The translations under genes were made by a program, and so were the position numbers. A stretch of DNA of 64,000 nt from Struthio camelus. Lineage: Eukaryota > Chordata > Aves > Struthioniformes > Struthionidae. The notes beneath the pieces were generated by a model. The model searched no databases and was not told where the DNA came from. It saw only the letters and a list, made by a program, of their open reading frames with translations. The stretch is taken from contig NC_090952.1 in NCBI RefSeq assembly GCF_040807025.1, positions 26,037,068 to 26,101,067 on the forward strand, read 5' to 3'. Shown here in pieces: positions 24,309-36,300 of the stretch. Within the stretch, counting starts at the first letter, position 1. Each line of letters starts with the position of its first letter.

Positions 24309-27300
24309 ATGCAGCCCCTGGTCGTGCAGGAATGGCCCTCTGTCCTCCCACGGTGTCCTGAGTGGCATGTTGCAGACCAGGCGCAGCACAGCAGAACTGC
24401 CCACCCGCTGTCTCAGGTAAGAGTCTGGGAGCCTTTCTCATGGCAGCTTCTTGCAATGGTCACAGATGTCTGTATGTAGACCAAACAGGACCTCCTCTGT
24501 TCCTGTTAGCAGTTAGCTCCAGCCCCCCATCAGCTTCTAGTTAGCGAGAATGTTAGCTCTCCTGGTGTGTTATAGCTGCCAAGTTTCCCAAAGTGGAGCA
24601 AGAGAAAACAACCTGCAGAGCTGGATTTCAAACTTCCTTCAGCATTATAAAAAGAGGTGGCCACCTTTAGTGGTTCCTGTATATTTGGTTGGGTTTACTT
24701 TTTCCTGGAAATTTGGAAGAATGTTGATTTTTTTTTTGTTTGTTAAAAAAAAAAAAAAGTTTGTTTCTAATCTTTCTGGTTGCAGAGAAGAGCTCAGAAA
24801 TATGCCTCTGATGGATGCTAAGGGCTAAGATACCAGAAGGCAGAGGAGGAATCTGACCTTTTTCTAATCTAGTTTCCCCAAGGAATGGAGCGTTGGTGCT
24901 CATTGTGGGGCTTGCTGGGAGGGAAAGGGAGCTGGGACAGGACGCCCCATGGTACCCACTGTGGTCATGCTGCAGACTGGCATGCAGAGTGGGTGCAAAC
25001 ACACAGCTTGGGTCATATCCACCGAAAGTTTCCCCCTTCCCTGTCCGAGTTTGGCATTCTGCTGTGCCGGGTACCAGCATGTTCAGTGCCATGCACCAGC
25101 AGGCTGCTGGCTCCTGCAAAAAAGACAGCCTGCCTTGCCTGAAGGGTCTGCCGTGCCCTCCTTGTCACAGGGGTAGGTGTCACCTGCTAGGAAACAATCC
25201 TCCTCTGTTGTGCTCAGTTGTCCTGAAAGCTCCCAGCTTCCTCAGCTGTGGATAACCCACCCTTAACAGTGCCCTGGCCTTGCTGAAGCACCCTCCTCTG
25301 GCCTGCAAGCGAGTCCTGCATCTGTTGGGGCCAGAGGCATGGAGACAGGCAGAGGACAAGGTGGTGGGGAGAGGAGGCTGGCTGGGCTGGTCCGGGAGGG
25401 AGAGACACCAGCAGTCAGATGCGCAGGCAGGGAAGGAGGGGAAGAGAGGGAGAGAGATACAGGGAGCTTTTCATTCCTTCCCTGTAGGTGGAGGAGAGCA
25501 TGGAAACAATGCTGGGTGGCGGGACTCCGGAGAACGCTGTGGGGGATGCAAGGAGCCAGCCTAGAGCCTTCTGGCAAAAACAAACTATTTGCACCCAGCT
25601 CAGGCAGGCAGGAGTTGTGGCCGGGAGTGTCCGTGTCCTGGGCACCCAGGAGAGGGCTAGGGCACCCAGTGCTGGGCGTGTGGGGCACAAGCAGAGCATC
25701 TTTGGCTTCTTGGGGGTTAGGTTTTGAGGACCCGACTGTTTACCTTCCTGGTAGTCAAAGCTTGCAGGGACCATGCTCTGGAGAAATCCCTTCCCTGGTA
25801 AGCCCCCCAGCTGCCCTCTGTGCACTCAGCGTTGGAGGGCTAAGGGGCTCTGCTGCTCTCCTGGTCACCCTGTCCCAGAGCAGGGTCACCTTTGCTGTGC
25901 CCTTCCAGAGCTGGAGGTTCCCTGGTGCCTGGAGTCATTCCTTTGCATGCATCAGCTTCCCGCCAGGGGCTTTTCCACTCCAGGGCACCCTGCAGTAGGC
26001 AGCTGCAGCTGCCCCCTGCGCAGGCAGCTGCAGCGGCACCCCCAGGGTTAAGGCAGGTTGGAGGCCGCTGGAATGCCTCCGGACAAAGCTGGGATTGAGG
26101 CTGGCAACGCAGCGCTGCCGCCCCCCTCCAGATTCCTGGGGGGTCAGTGCTCAGGGCAGTCACCACCGGCCCTGCCCGTCGGCCCCGCTCTTCCCTGCAC
26201 ACAGCGCTCGCCGTCCTCCCTGCCGGGTGCTGCCTGCCGGCACCCGGACGGGTGGGAGGCAATGCCCGCTCCTCTGGCGAAGCTGGGTGGCCCTGCTGTG
26301 GACCTGTGGCTCAGTGCAGGTAGAGGGGCTCTCCAGAGCCCGTGTGTGCGTGAGTGTTACCCGTTTGAAAAAAAAGCTGTTTGGGGGCGGGAGGGGTGGG
26401 AATGCGGATACAGACTGTCACTGCTGCAGCTCTTGGGAAGGGATGCTTCAGGGAAAGCACTATTTTTTTCCCTCTGCTTACTTGCAGGGGTTTTGTTCTA
26501 GGGCAGCAGATGTTCAACATCTGGCCAGTGCTTGGCCACTGTCACTCTAGCTCATCTACAGGTTGTGGTCAGGGAGTCACAGGCTTTGTGGACTTTTAAC
26601 CTCCTCTTAACTAGTCTGGGAGGACTGTGTTTTCCATTGAACTGTGCTGCAGCTGTGCTCAGATAGAGCTGGTCCTCTCCTTTGGCATCCCCTGGGACGG
26701 AGGGGAGGGGTGGGGTCTTCCTTGGCAGTGCTGTGGGGCTCACCTACTTCTGTGTCATGAAGATGTGTGCAAGCAGGGTGTTGGTTTTCTATGTGCAAGC
26801 AGCAGTTTTAGCTTGAGTAATTTATTATTCATGATCCTAAGGTTCCTGTGAACTCTGTGGGTGATGGTTTTCTCTGTTTTTGTGATACTCCTGGAGCGTC
26901 AGGATGGGGAGGCAGAGAACAGCCTGGCATTAGATGTTTTTAGATGAAAGAAACTTAACACCAGACCCGGTGATCGTTTGATTCCTCCCTGAGAACCAGC
27001 GTGGAAGGGTAGTTTTCTAGCTATGTGGCCAGCTCTTCTTCTGACAGTTGGCTCCTGTCTGTTGCTCTCCCTGGCTCCAAGAGAGGAAGGGGTTGTCTCC
27101 AAGCTCTGGCTTGACTGTGCCACAGTGCCGAGGGGTCTCTGGCAGGCACAGGGGCCTGGCTGTCCTGTATCTCTTCCCTGGATACCTCTGGGAGCCCTCA
27201 GGCAGGCTGAGCAATGAGGACCTGCACATTCCCTTCGGAAGAGCTGCTGTTTTCCCCCAGATGAGGCTGCCCTGCTCTGGCAAAAGGGTGCCTGTTGGAT

Positions 27301-30300
27301 GTGCTGCTTAGAAAGTGCTAATACAGTTAATTATGGTTGATTAATCACCTGGGGCTAATTATCACAAATGAGCTCTAATATCAAAGTAGAATTGGAGTGA
27401 AATGCTGCCATTTCCCCAACACAGCACAGCAATGCCTCGCTTGTGAAAACACAATACGCTTATGTGTTTTGGGCAGCAAATGATTTTTTTTGGAGAGGAA
27501 ATCCCCTTTTGCTCACCAAGTCCTAGGTGAGATGCTTCCAGTCCAACATAGCGTATGTTGGTGTTGCCAGCAAGTGCAATGATGCCTTTACTGCCCTCAC
27601 AAGAGGGAGCGCAGTACAGCACTAAACGCTTAGGACAGGATTCCTTCCCCCCTCGGATTTATTGTTCAGCGCCCAGCACCCCGTTTCTGAGGCTATGAGT
27701 GGCGCAGCGTCTCTCTGGGGGACGTCTGTTTGACTGTTGGCTGTGCGGTGCCCTGGGGCCCCAGCTGAAGTTGTCTGCAGTGCAAAGTGTGCTTCCTTCG
27801 TGTGACTGGGTTAAGTTTTGCTGCAGCTGCTCCAAGACTTTTCAGAGCATCCTTCACACCGCTGTTCATGTTGGAGAGGTGTGGAGGAGAAGCAGCATGT
27901 CAGAGACTTGCTGTGCAGGCTTTCTGTAGAGAAGCTGGTGGCAGCTCAGAGTACTATGGGTGGTATAAAGGAGGTTGGCAGGTCCCCTTGGTCACAACAG
28001 GAACCCGCTGTGCCACCTCTTCTTGAAGCACTGGAGCCTCTTGCGTGGCATGGAGAGAAATTGCCTTTAGCCCTCCAGGGACTGTGACACATAGCAATCA
28101 ACTCTGATTTAATAAATAGCAGTGACAAGATTCAGCCAGTTAATTACAGAATAACTGGGGAGTGCAGAGATCCTGCAAAACAGATGTGCAGTAAACCTTT
28201 CCTCCCTGGAAATGCCACTTTTGCTCTTTCCTGGCACATAATCCTCTCTCTGGACATGACCATCCATGTATTTTGCTGGAGCAGCTAACAGACCCCTCTG
28301 GGAGCAGGATGATCCCCTTGAGTTAGAAAAGTAAGGCAGAGCTAAGGCAAAGGGGATAGTCTGAGGCAAGTGCTGGAATCACTAGGCAGTGCTCTCTGGA
28401 TGCAGTGTGTCAGCTGGGTCTGTTTCTGCCTAGGTTAGAGCCTCTCAGGATGGTGCTGGACCTTCGTGTGTAACCCCCCAGGCTCCTAGCGGTGCTGCCA
28501 GGTCCCAAGCTCCCCTGGAGATGAATCTTTGTTGGAATGAGATCAAAAAGAAATCCCACAGCCTTCGGTAAGAGTCCTTGCATGGAGCAAGCCCCTGGGC
28601 TGGTTTGGTGTTGCCTGCTGCATATACTTCTCAGGTGTTTTTTTGAGCTTGTTCACTCCTCCTAAGTGCACAGTGACCTTGGCTTAGGTCTGTAACGTGC
28701 AGAAATCTGAGTCCCTGACTTTCTCCCTACACCTGAGAAATATCCTTTTCAATTTCTACTGATTCCTTCCTTCTTCCTCTCCTTCGTATCTGCTCTGTCT
28801 CTGCCACTCTCTCCATCCTTCACAACTACTGCCTCTGCACCTAGTGTCGTTTTGCCCCTGTGGCCTTCTCACTACCTCCTCTGCCCTTGTCCCTTTGCTG
28901 GGAGCCCTCTCCAGCTGAGCGGGGCAGAGCAGGCTTCCTCAGGCCTTCAGAGGTTGCGGCTCCACAGCCAGCATGATGGAGAGCTTAACTGGGGCATATT
29001 AATCGTCTCTTGCCTTAACACAAGGCTCCTGGAAGCTGTCCAGCCACGTAAACCTGGATCCAAGCCCCCTGTGCTAGCCAGAGCACAGACCATGAGTGCG
29101 TGGCAAATCCAGAGCAGCTCTGTCCTCTGCTCCTAGCTTCAAGGTCAAGGATAGCTCTGGATTTTCTGTTCCCTGAACACCTCCAAGCTGCATCCCGCTT
29201 GGCAGCACTATGTCCATGCTAGCTGGGGGGCATGGAGCTGTTGGTGGGGTCCTGTGGGGTGCCCTGGGCAGAGCACCAATACACTGGTGGTGCGCTGCCT
29301 TCCCTCCCTGGGGAACCTCCTCCGGGCCTGTCTCTCTAACCACCTTCATGCTGTCCCCACTCTTTCTCCAGGGCTCGGCTGGAGGCCTTTTCTGATCACA
29401 GTGGGAAGCTGCAGGTCCCTCTTCAGGAGATCATAGATTGGCTTGGGCAGAAGGATGAGGAGCTCTCGGCACAGCTACCGCTCCGGGGAGACGTCCTGCT
29501 GGTGCAGCAGGAAAAAGAGACGCATGCGGTATGTTCCCCTCAGCCCTTGTGCATCCCCTGTTATCTCACCCCAGTCCATGTCACTGCCCATGCCCACAGC
29601 TGTAGCTACAGCCTGTGATTAGTACACCAGTCCTTGCCTGCCTCTATCTCTGCTTCTTGTGGAAGGACAGAGCCACAGCCCTGTAAGAAATATCCAGACA
29701 GCCCTTCCCCACAGCGTGCAACAGGCAGAGCCCACCTGGCTTCAGATAGTAAATCTGCATTAAAGTCTCAAGGTGCCTGCAGGCACTACAGCTGGTAGTG
29801 GACCCACGCTATCATCACTCATTTCCTGGACTGCTCCCTGTGTCCCAGCGTTGCGATGGAGAGAATTGCTTCTTACTGGCTTCCGCTTTGGGGATCCTGG
29901 GGCCTAAGGAGAATGGTTTCTTTAGTTGGTCTAAAGGTGACCTGGTGATCAGGACATGAGTGATTCTCGCACGTTATCGTCATATCTGAAACTGGAGGTG
30001 CATCTGTACAGATCACAGCTTCTTGCTCCCCTGATCAGAGTGTTTCCTTCTCGTCTCATTGTCGGCTATTGGGTTTTGGTTGGTTTTGCCTGGAAAACAA
30101 AGCTAAAGAGTTGATTATTGTTGCTATCTCTTCTCCTCACCAAAGCTAACCACTTCCCCAGTGCATAAACCTCAACCAGGTAGCACCGGGAGGGGCTGCG
30201 GTGGGAGGGGAGGAGAGGACATCCAAACCAGCCTGCCTCCAAAGTCTGTCCTGCTGGATGCTCTGCTTTGGTGTGTCCTGTTGTTCCCTCCTCTGTCCCT

Positions 30301-33300
30301 CCAACAGCTGTACCAGTTGCTAAACAGCTGCTAGAACAACTGTTTGCATGACCCTGCTCTCACTGAGAAGGGGGAGCGTCTTCAAGCAGTGCCTGTGAAA
30401 GCATCATCAATAAAGCAGTTCCTGTTGTGCAGCTCTGACTCAACACGTCCCTGTCCTGGGCTTGCTGCTCGGCTGTCCCCCTCCAGCAAGGCCCAGGCCT
30501 CTGCACATACTACCCTTCTTGCAAGAGGTCGTTCCTTCCCTGAACTGCAAAAATATTTCTCTGTTAACTTCCCTTTGTATTTCCAGTGAGGCTTGGGTAC
30601 TTTTTCTCTGGCAGCATCTCCTTAAGATGTTGCTTACAAGGCTGGGCTGGTAGCTGATTTGGCCACTGGAGTGAGTAAATCACTGCAGCCCTTGGCTACG
30701 GGTGGCAGGGGCGTAACACTCTGGCTCAGCCTGTTGACTCATTTCTGTGCTCTGCTTTCCTCTCCAGGCTTTCATGGAAGAAGTGAAGTCTCGGGGGCCA
30801 TACATTTACTCTGTCTTGGAGTCAGCCCAAGCTTTCCTTTCCCAGCATCCGTTTGAGGAACTGGAAGAACCAACTTCAGAAAGCAAAGGTCTGTGGCGCT
30901 CCCCCTTCCTTGTCCTCCCATAGCAAAGCACAGCTCCCAGCTGTCACTTTTGCTCTCCATTCCCCTGCTGCTTTGCAGATGTCTCTCCCCGGCACCGGAT
31001 CCAGAACATCAGCCGCTTTGTGTGGAAGCAGGCGAATGTGGCCAGCGAGCTGTGGGAGAAGCTCACAGCCCGGTGTGTGGACCAGCACCGTCACATTGAA
31101 CGGACACTGGAACAGCTGCTGGAGATTAAAGGGGCCATGGAGGAGCTCAGCACAACACTGGACCAGGCTGAAAGCGTGCGTGAAACCTGGGAACCCATTG
31201 GGGACCTCTTCATTGACTCCCTACCGGAGCACATCCAGTCAACCAAGGTACATCTAACCCTGAGAAGGGTCTGGCCTTGGCTCCACAGGTGATGGGATGC
31301 TACTTTCCAGCAGGGCAATGCTTTTCCTCCTGACTGCTCAGTCTGACACAGCCTTGCTACTTGGGGATCCAAGGGCCAGGTCATACCCTGGTCGGCTCCC
31401 CAGCTTTGTGAGGGTGGATTTGACTTGTGGTGTCCTGAGGAATTGGCTGTTCTGAGTACATTGTTGTGGCACGGCCTTTATACAGGTACAACGGCTTAGT
31501 ATAGGTGGGACATTCCTGTCCACGTTCCACTTCTCAGGAGATTTGAGTCATCTCCATCCTGGCTGCTACTATTGCCTGGTGTGGTTTTTTTTTTTCCTGC
31601 TAAGATAGCTTGGCCTGCAGGAGGATTAGGCAGCAGTATCTTGCAGCATGCCAGCCGCTAACCCACCCTAGCTCATAGCAGAGTACTGACTGCTTGCTTG
31701 CTTCTTTTCCTTCTTCTCCTGCCCTGTGCCTGTTGACCTGGGCATGGGGGCTCCAGCTGTTCAAAGAGGAGCTCTCCCCCATGAAGGATGGGGTGAAAGT
31801 AGTCAATGACCTTGCACACCAGCTCGCCATCTCGGATGTCCACTTGTCCGTGGAGAACTCCCGCGCCCTGGAGCAGATCAACACACGGTGGAAGCAGCTA
31901 CAGGTGGGAAAGGCCAAGCAGCACAAATGCCCCACAGGTCGGGGAGACATTGGGGAAGGGCTGCTACTGAGGAGCTTCAAGGATGCTGAAGTAAGGCTTG
32001 GCATAGCAGGGAGGGTGTATCTGGCACCCTTTGAGGAGAGCATCAGGTGAGCATGGGGAAGGTAGCTGGTAAATGTGCAGAGGTCTGGGGCAGGAGGAGG
32101 TGATAAGAGGAACAAAAGAAACTATTTGAGGAGATTCAGGGTCTGTTGGTGGCTGATTTCCAGAGGTGTTTTTGTTGACCTCCGTGAAAATATGAATACA
32201 GGTGAGCTGTGCTGCCCCAGCCTGTGGAACGATGCGTAGGGGGCTGAGTTGTCTGGGGAACGCAAATACCAAGGCAGGCAAGGAAGGAAGAGGGCTTGGG
32301 TGACTGGGGCATGTCTAAACGTGTCCACGTTCTCCCCTGAATGGGGCTTTGGTCTGAAATGACTGGTGGGCTCCCATTAAATTCCTGTGTCCCCTTTTCC
32401 AGGCCTCCATAAATGAACGACTGAAGCAGCTCCAAGATGCCCACCGAGACTTTGGACCAGGCTCCCAGCACTTCCTCTCCTGTACGTGAGCAGGTTGAGA
32501 ACAAGGCACAGAGTCCTACTGCTGTAGCCATGCCTGGCTGTAGTCCAGCAGCCCCCAAAGCCGCAAGCATGGCTAGAAAAGGGCCTGAGCCAGCGGTACA
32601 TCTTGTGCCCCGTGGGCCTTGCCTGCGTTACAGGGACTGGAGTAGGAGGCATCTCCCAAAGATAGTGCCTCGCTAGCCTTCTAGGATCGAGGTAGGACAT
32701 AAGCATGCATCCTCTTCAGAGTATAGAGCTGTGACAATTGCAGCAACAGCTCCCAGGTGATACTGGGACCGTGCCAGTTTCAGTGATTGTGTGGGTAAGA
32801 TGACAGATGGTTAAAAAAAGGCAGTTCCACGTATCTCATGTTAGTCACTTAGGGGCCAAGAATGTGCATGTTCAGGAGGCTTTCATTCCCCTGGTGAGGC
32901 AGAGGGGATGCCATTCCTACAGAGCCAAACTGCTGCTGGCTGGAAGCTCTCGGATCTGCAAGGGACATGCAGCAGATCACAGACTGGGGCCTATCCTCAG
33001 AAACGCCAATCCCCGCAGGGTTTCTGGAGGTCTGTGGGGTTTTTTGGTCCTGGTATATTTGCAAATCAAGTGCTTCCATCTAAAAGGAAGACCAGAGTTT
33101 TCAGCTCTGAATTGATAAGCTGCCTGTGACAAGTGGAAATAGCTGAGGGTCATAAAAGGGCTTCTGTCCTCTAGATAACGAAGATAAGGTTGCAGACAAC
33201 CAATACAGTTATGGGATAAGTCCTCATCTGCCTGAGATCCTTCAGCTGATATGCAGAATTTGAGTTGACAGCATCAACATGAAGGAGTATCTGGTGTTCA

Positions 33301-36300
33301 TCTAACATCTGTATCTCTCTCCTTGCAGCCTCTGTTCAAGTCCCTTGGGAGCGAGCCATTTCCCCCAATAAAGTGCCATACTACATCAAGTGAGTGCTCC
33401 CCCAAAGGCAGCTCCTCTGTCGCCTGTGGTTTTCTCTGGCCCGGCAGAAGCAGGAATTGTGGACTGATTTGGCGGGTGGAGGACCAGCAGACTGGTTTGA
33501 GCGCTGACCTCCAGGGAAGTGCAAAATGTGTCACTCCCAGTCTGGCAGGGTCAGGCCTGCCCTGCCTGCTGAGATGCCCCAGATGAGAGGGGTGCACCGT
33601 GGTTCCCCAAGGCAGAGAGGACTGGCTGCGAGTAGGGGACAGAGCCCTGTGGGCATCCTCTGCTCTGCTGCGGCTGGGGAAGTGCAGCACGCAAGGCGGG
33701 ACCTGCTGCCCAGGGCTGGCCAGGCCGTTTGTGTCCCCCACGGCAGCTGCTTAATCCCCAGCCTGACTCTTGGTTTCTTTCTATTTTCTCTCTAGCCACC
33801 AGGCCCAGACGACCTGCTGGGACCACCCAAAGATGACAGAGTTATACCAAACACTGGGTAAGGAAGTTGCCACAAAATTACTTCAATAATGGCTGCCTTT
33901 CCTCTGTGTGAGGTGCTGTACAAGGTCCCCTGGGCCCCTCTGCTCCTCTCTGTGGTGGGGGGTGGTGTGGGGGCCTCTCCACGCTCAGCCTCCCAGTGCA
34001 ATGGGGAGACTGGCACAAGCCAGACTGTGCCCTTCTTCCTCCTTCACACGCTCAGGCCTGTGCCTGTGCTGGTGGGGGCCGGCGTTTGGGAGCAGCAAGT
34101 GCTGTTTCCTGCCCTGGAGATAAAGACACTGAGCTGTGGTTTCATTTTTCTTTTCCTGTGTTTTGGCAGCGGATTTGAACAACATCAAGTTCTCGGCATA
34201 TCGGACAGCCATGAAACTGCGACGGGTGCAGAAAGCCCTGCGATGTGAGTGTGGGAGGCATTTCCCTCACACTGGATCTCCCTTGATAGAGTCATTAAAC
34301 TAATACAGTCTTTTACCAGCACATCAAAGGCAGGAGCGTGCCAGAGAACAGGTGGCCGGAGCGAGAAGCTCCAGGAAGATGAGAGTGTAGCTGAAAAGCT
34401 TAAGCAAATTCATTGGCGAGGTTTCTGTGTTAGAGCTTTCTTTTGCAGAGCTTAGGGTGGAACTGCCTCAAGGGCAAGTGTTAGTAGAAGGAATCTGAGA
34501 ACAAAACGATGAAACGTAGAGTAACAAATCTCTGGAATCAGACAAGAGCTCACCCGGGAGCCCTAGGGGAGCCTGAAGAAGCACTGAATGTAACCAAGAG
34601 CAGAAACCAGCTTTGCTTGCAGAGGACTGGTAGGGGGCAGATAGGGCTCCATTACTTAAAGAGGAAGGGAACCAGTAAACCTAGCTTCTGCGCTGTTGGT
34701 AAAACTTTAATTAAAAGTAGGATTAGTAGGCATGTGAATATGATGCATTAGGAGTTCAACATGATGCATGGCTCTCAGAGGGAAAGCTGTTCCACAGAAT
34801 TTGATGAGCACTCTCTGGGGGAGTCAATGAACAGACAGATGGGGATCTAATAGATACAGCGCACTTGACTGCCGTAGAGCTTTTGATAAGGCCTTTCACC
34901 TAAAATTTATCAAACTTAAACAACCACAGGATGAGAGGGAGAGTTCATTCCTGGATTAATTATTCCCAACGAGGAGCAGAAGCCATCTGTTGGTAGTCGG
35001 GTCCCAGGAGGACCGTTGCTCTTGGATTTGTTGTGAGGGGCCACGAAGAAGGTGATAAGTGAGGTGAGAGGGGAGGCTCAGAACTCAACAAAGTGGGCCT
35101 TGGCTGCAGAGTAGTTTTGTGACCAGGCTGTCAGACCCCTGGGGAAATTCAGTGCTGATATTGTGCACGTGGGGGGAAACAACAGTTAGCTATGGCGACC
35201 TTGCAAAGATCTCTGCTGTAGTCCTGGTCAGTTCACTGTCTAGCGGTGGTTAGAGAAAGGTCCTTAGGCATGACTAGAAAAGGAATAGAGAACAAAACGA
35301 AGCCCTTTTCTAGGCCACTTGTAGACCTCTTGTTGCCCATGTCTTGAGTGTCATGTACTGTGCTGGCCCCTCTTCCCCAGCACAGAAACAGTGTGGAAAA
35401 ACTTGAATAAGTGCTTTGTATTCAGGAAGTACTGGAGAAGGGCAAGGAGGCTGCCAAGGCAGCACGGCTGTGAGGGTGAGTGGGAATGATGTTCGCTAGC
35501 GTGTGAATTTGGGGTCCCCGCTTCCCACACTGACTCCGCAGGGACTCAGTGTGTTCGGAGGCCGAGTCCGGGTGTCTGCGGCTCTGCACAGCCCAAGATA
35601 GGGAGAAGGAACCTGTTGTGGATAGTTATTTCTATGGCTCTGATTTTGGTCATGGTGACAGGGAAGGACAGTTGCACGGAAAGGTGGCTTCAAGTCAAAT
35701 CCAGGTGGTGACATGAGTATTTTCAGGTGGAATTTACAAGTGGGGGACCAATGCTGGGAGCAGTGCCTGTCCTCCCAGCATGCTGTCCACATGCTTCCCT
35801 TTTGCAGTGGGACTGGGGCTGCCTCAGATCAGGTCAGGGCTGTGACTCCTTCCCCTCAGTTCTCATCTCTGCTGTTTTTCTTCTTCATCTCTGTTTCCTC
35901 TGTGCTTTCCGCTTAGTGGACATGGTGACCCTGGCCACAGCCCTGGAAATCTTCAATGAGCATGACCTTCAACCCAGCGACCGGGCGATGGATGTGGTGG
36001 AAGTCATCCACTGCCTGACTGCCCTCTACGAGAGGCTGGAGGAGGAGCGGGGCATCTTGGTCAACGTGCCTCTCTGTGTGGACATGAGCCTTAACTGGCT
36101 GCTGAATGTCTTCGACAGGTACCGGTCCCTCTGCACTTCCCATCTCCCTGGAGCTGATCTGTGGGGCTGCCCTGCTTGGAGGGAAACCTCAGTGCTGCAC
36201 TGCCAGCTGATGGTGCTGCAAAGAGGCCCTGGCTGCTAGGGACAGGGCTGGCTGGTGCAGGCTTGCCTTGCTGACCTCCCAGCACTGAAAACAACTTGCA

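Noticed and set aside
26058-26501. 147-codon open frame as a missing DRP2 exon
   Set aside because: Proline- and alanine-rich like the missing human residues, but no matching order of residues and no phase-0 splice pair that would fit.
27060-27150. Segment encoding [12 protein letters not shown] as the missing DRP2 exon
   Set aside because: Weak resemblance to the human stretch DGAGVPCLSLKLLNG, but no good splice sites around it.
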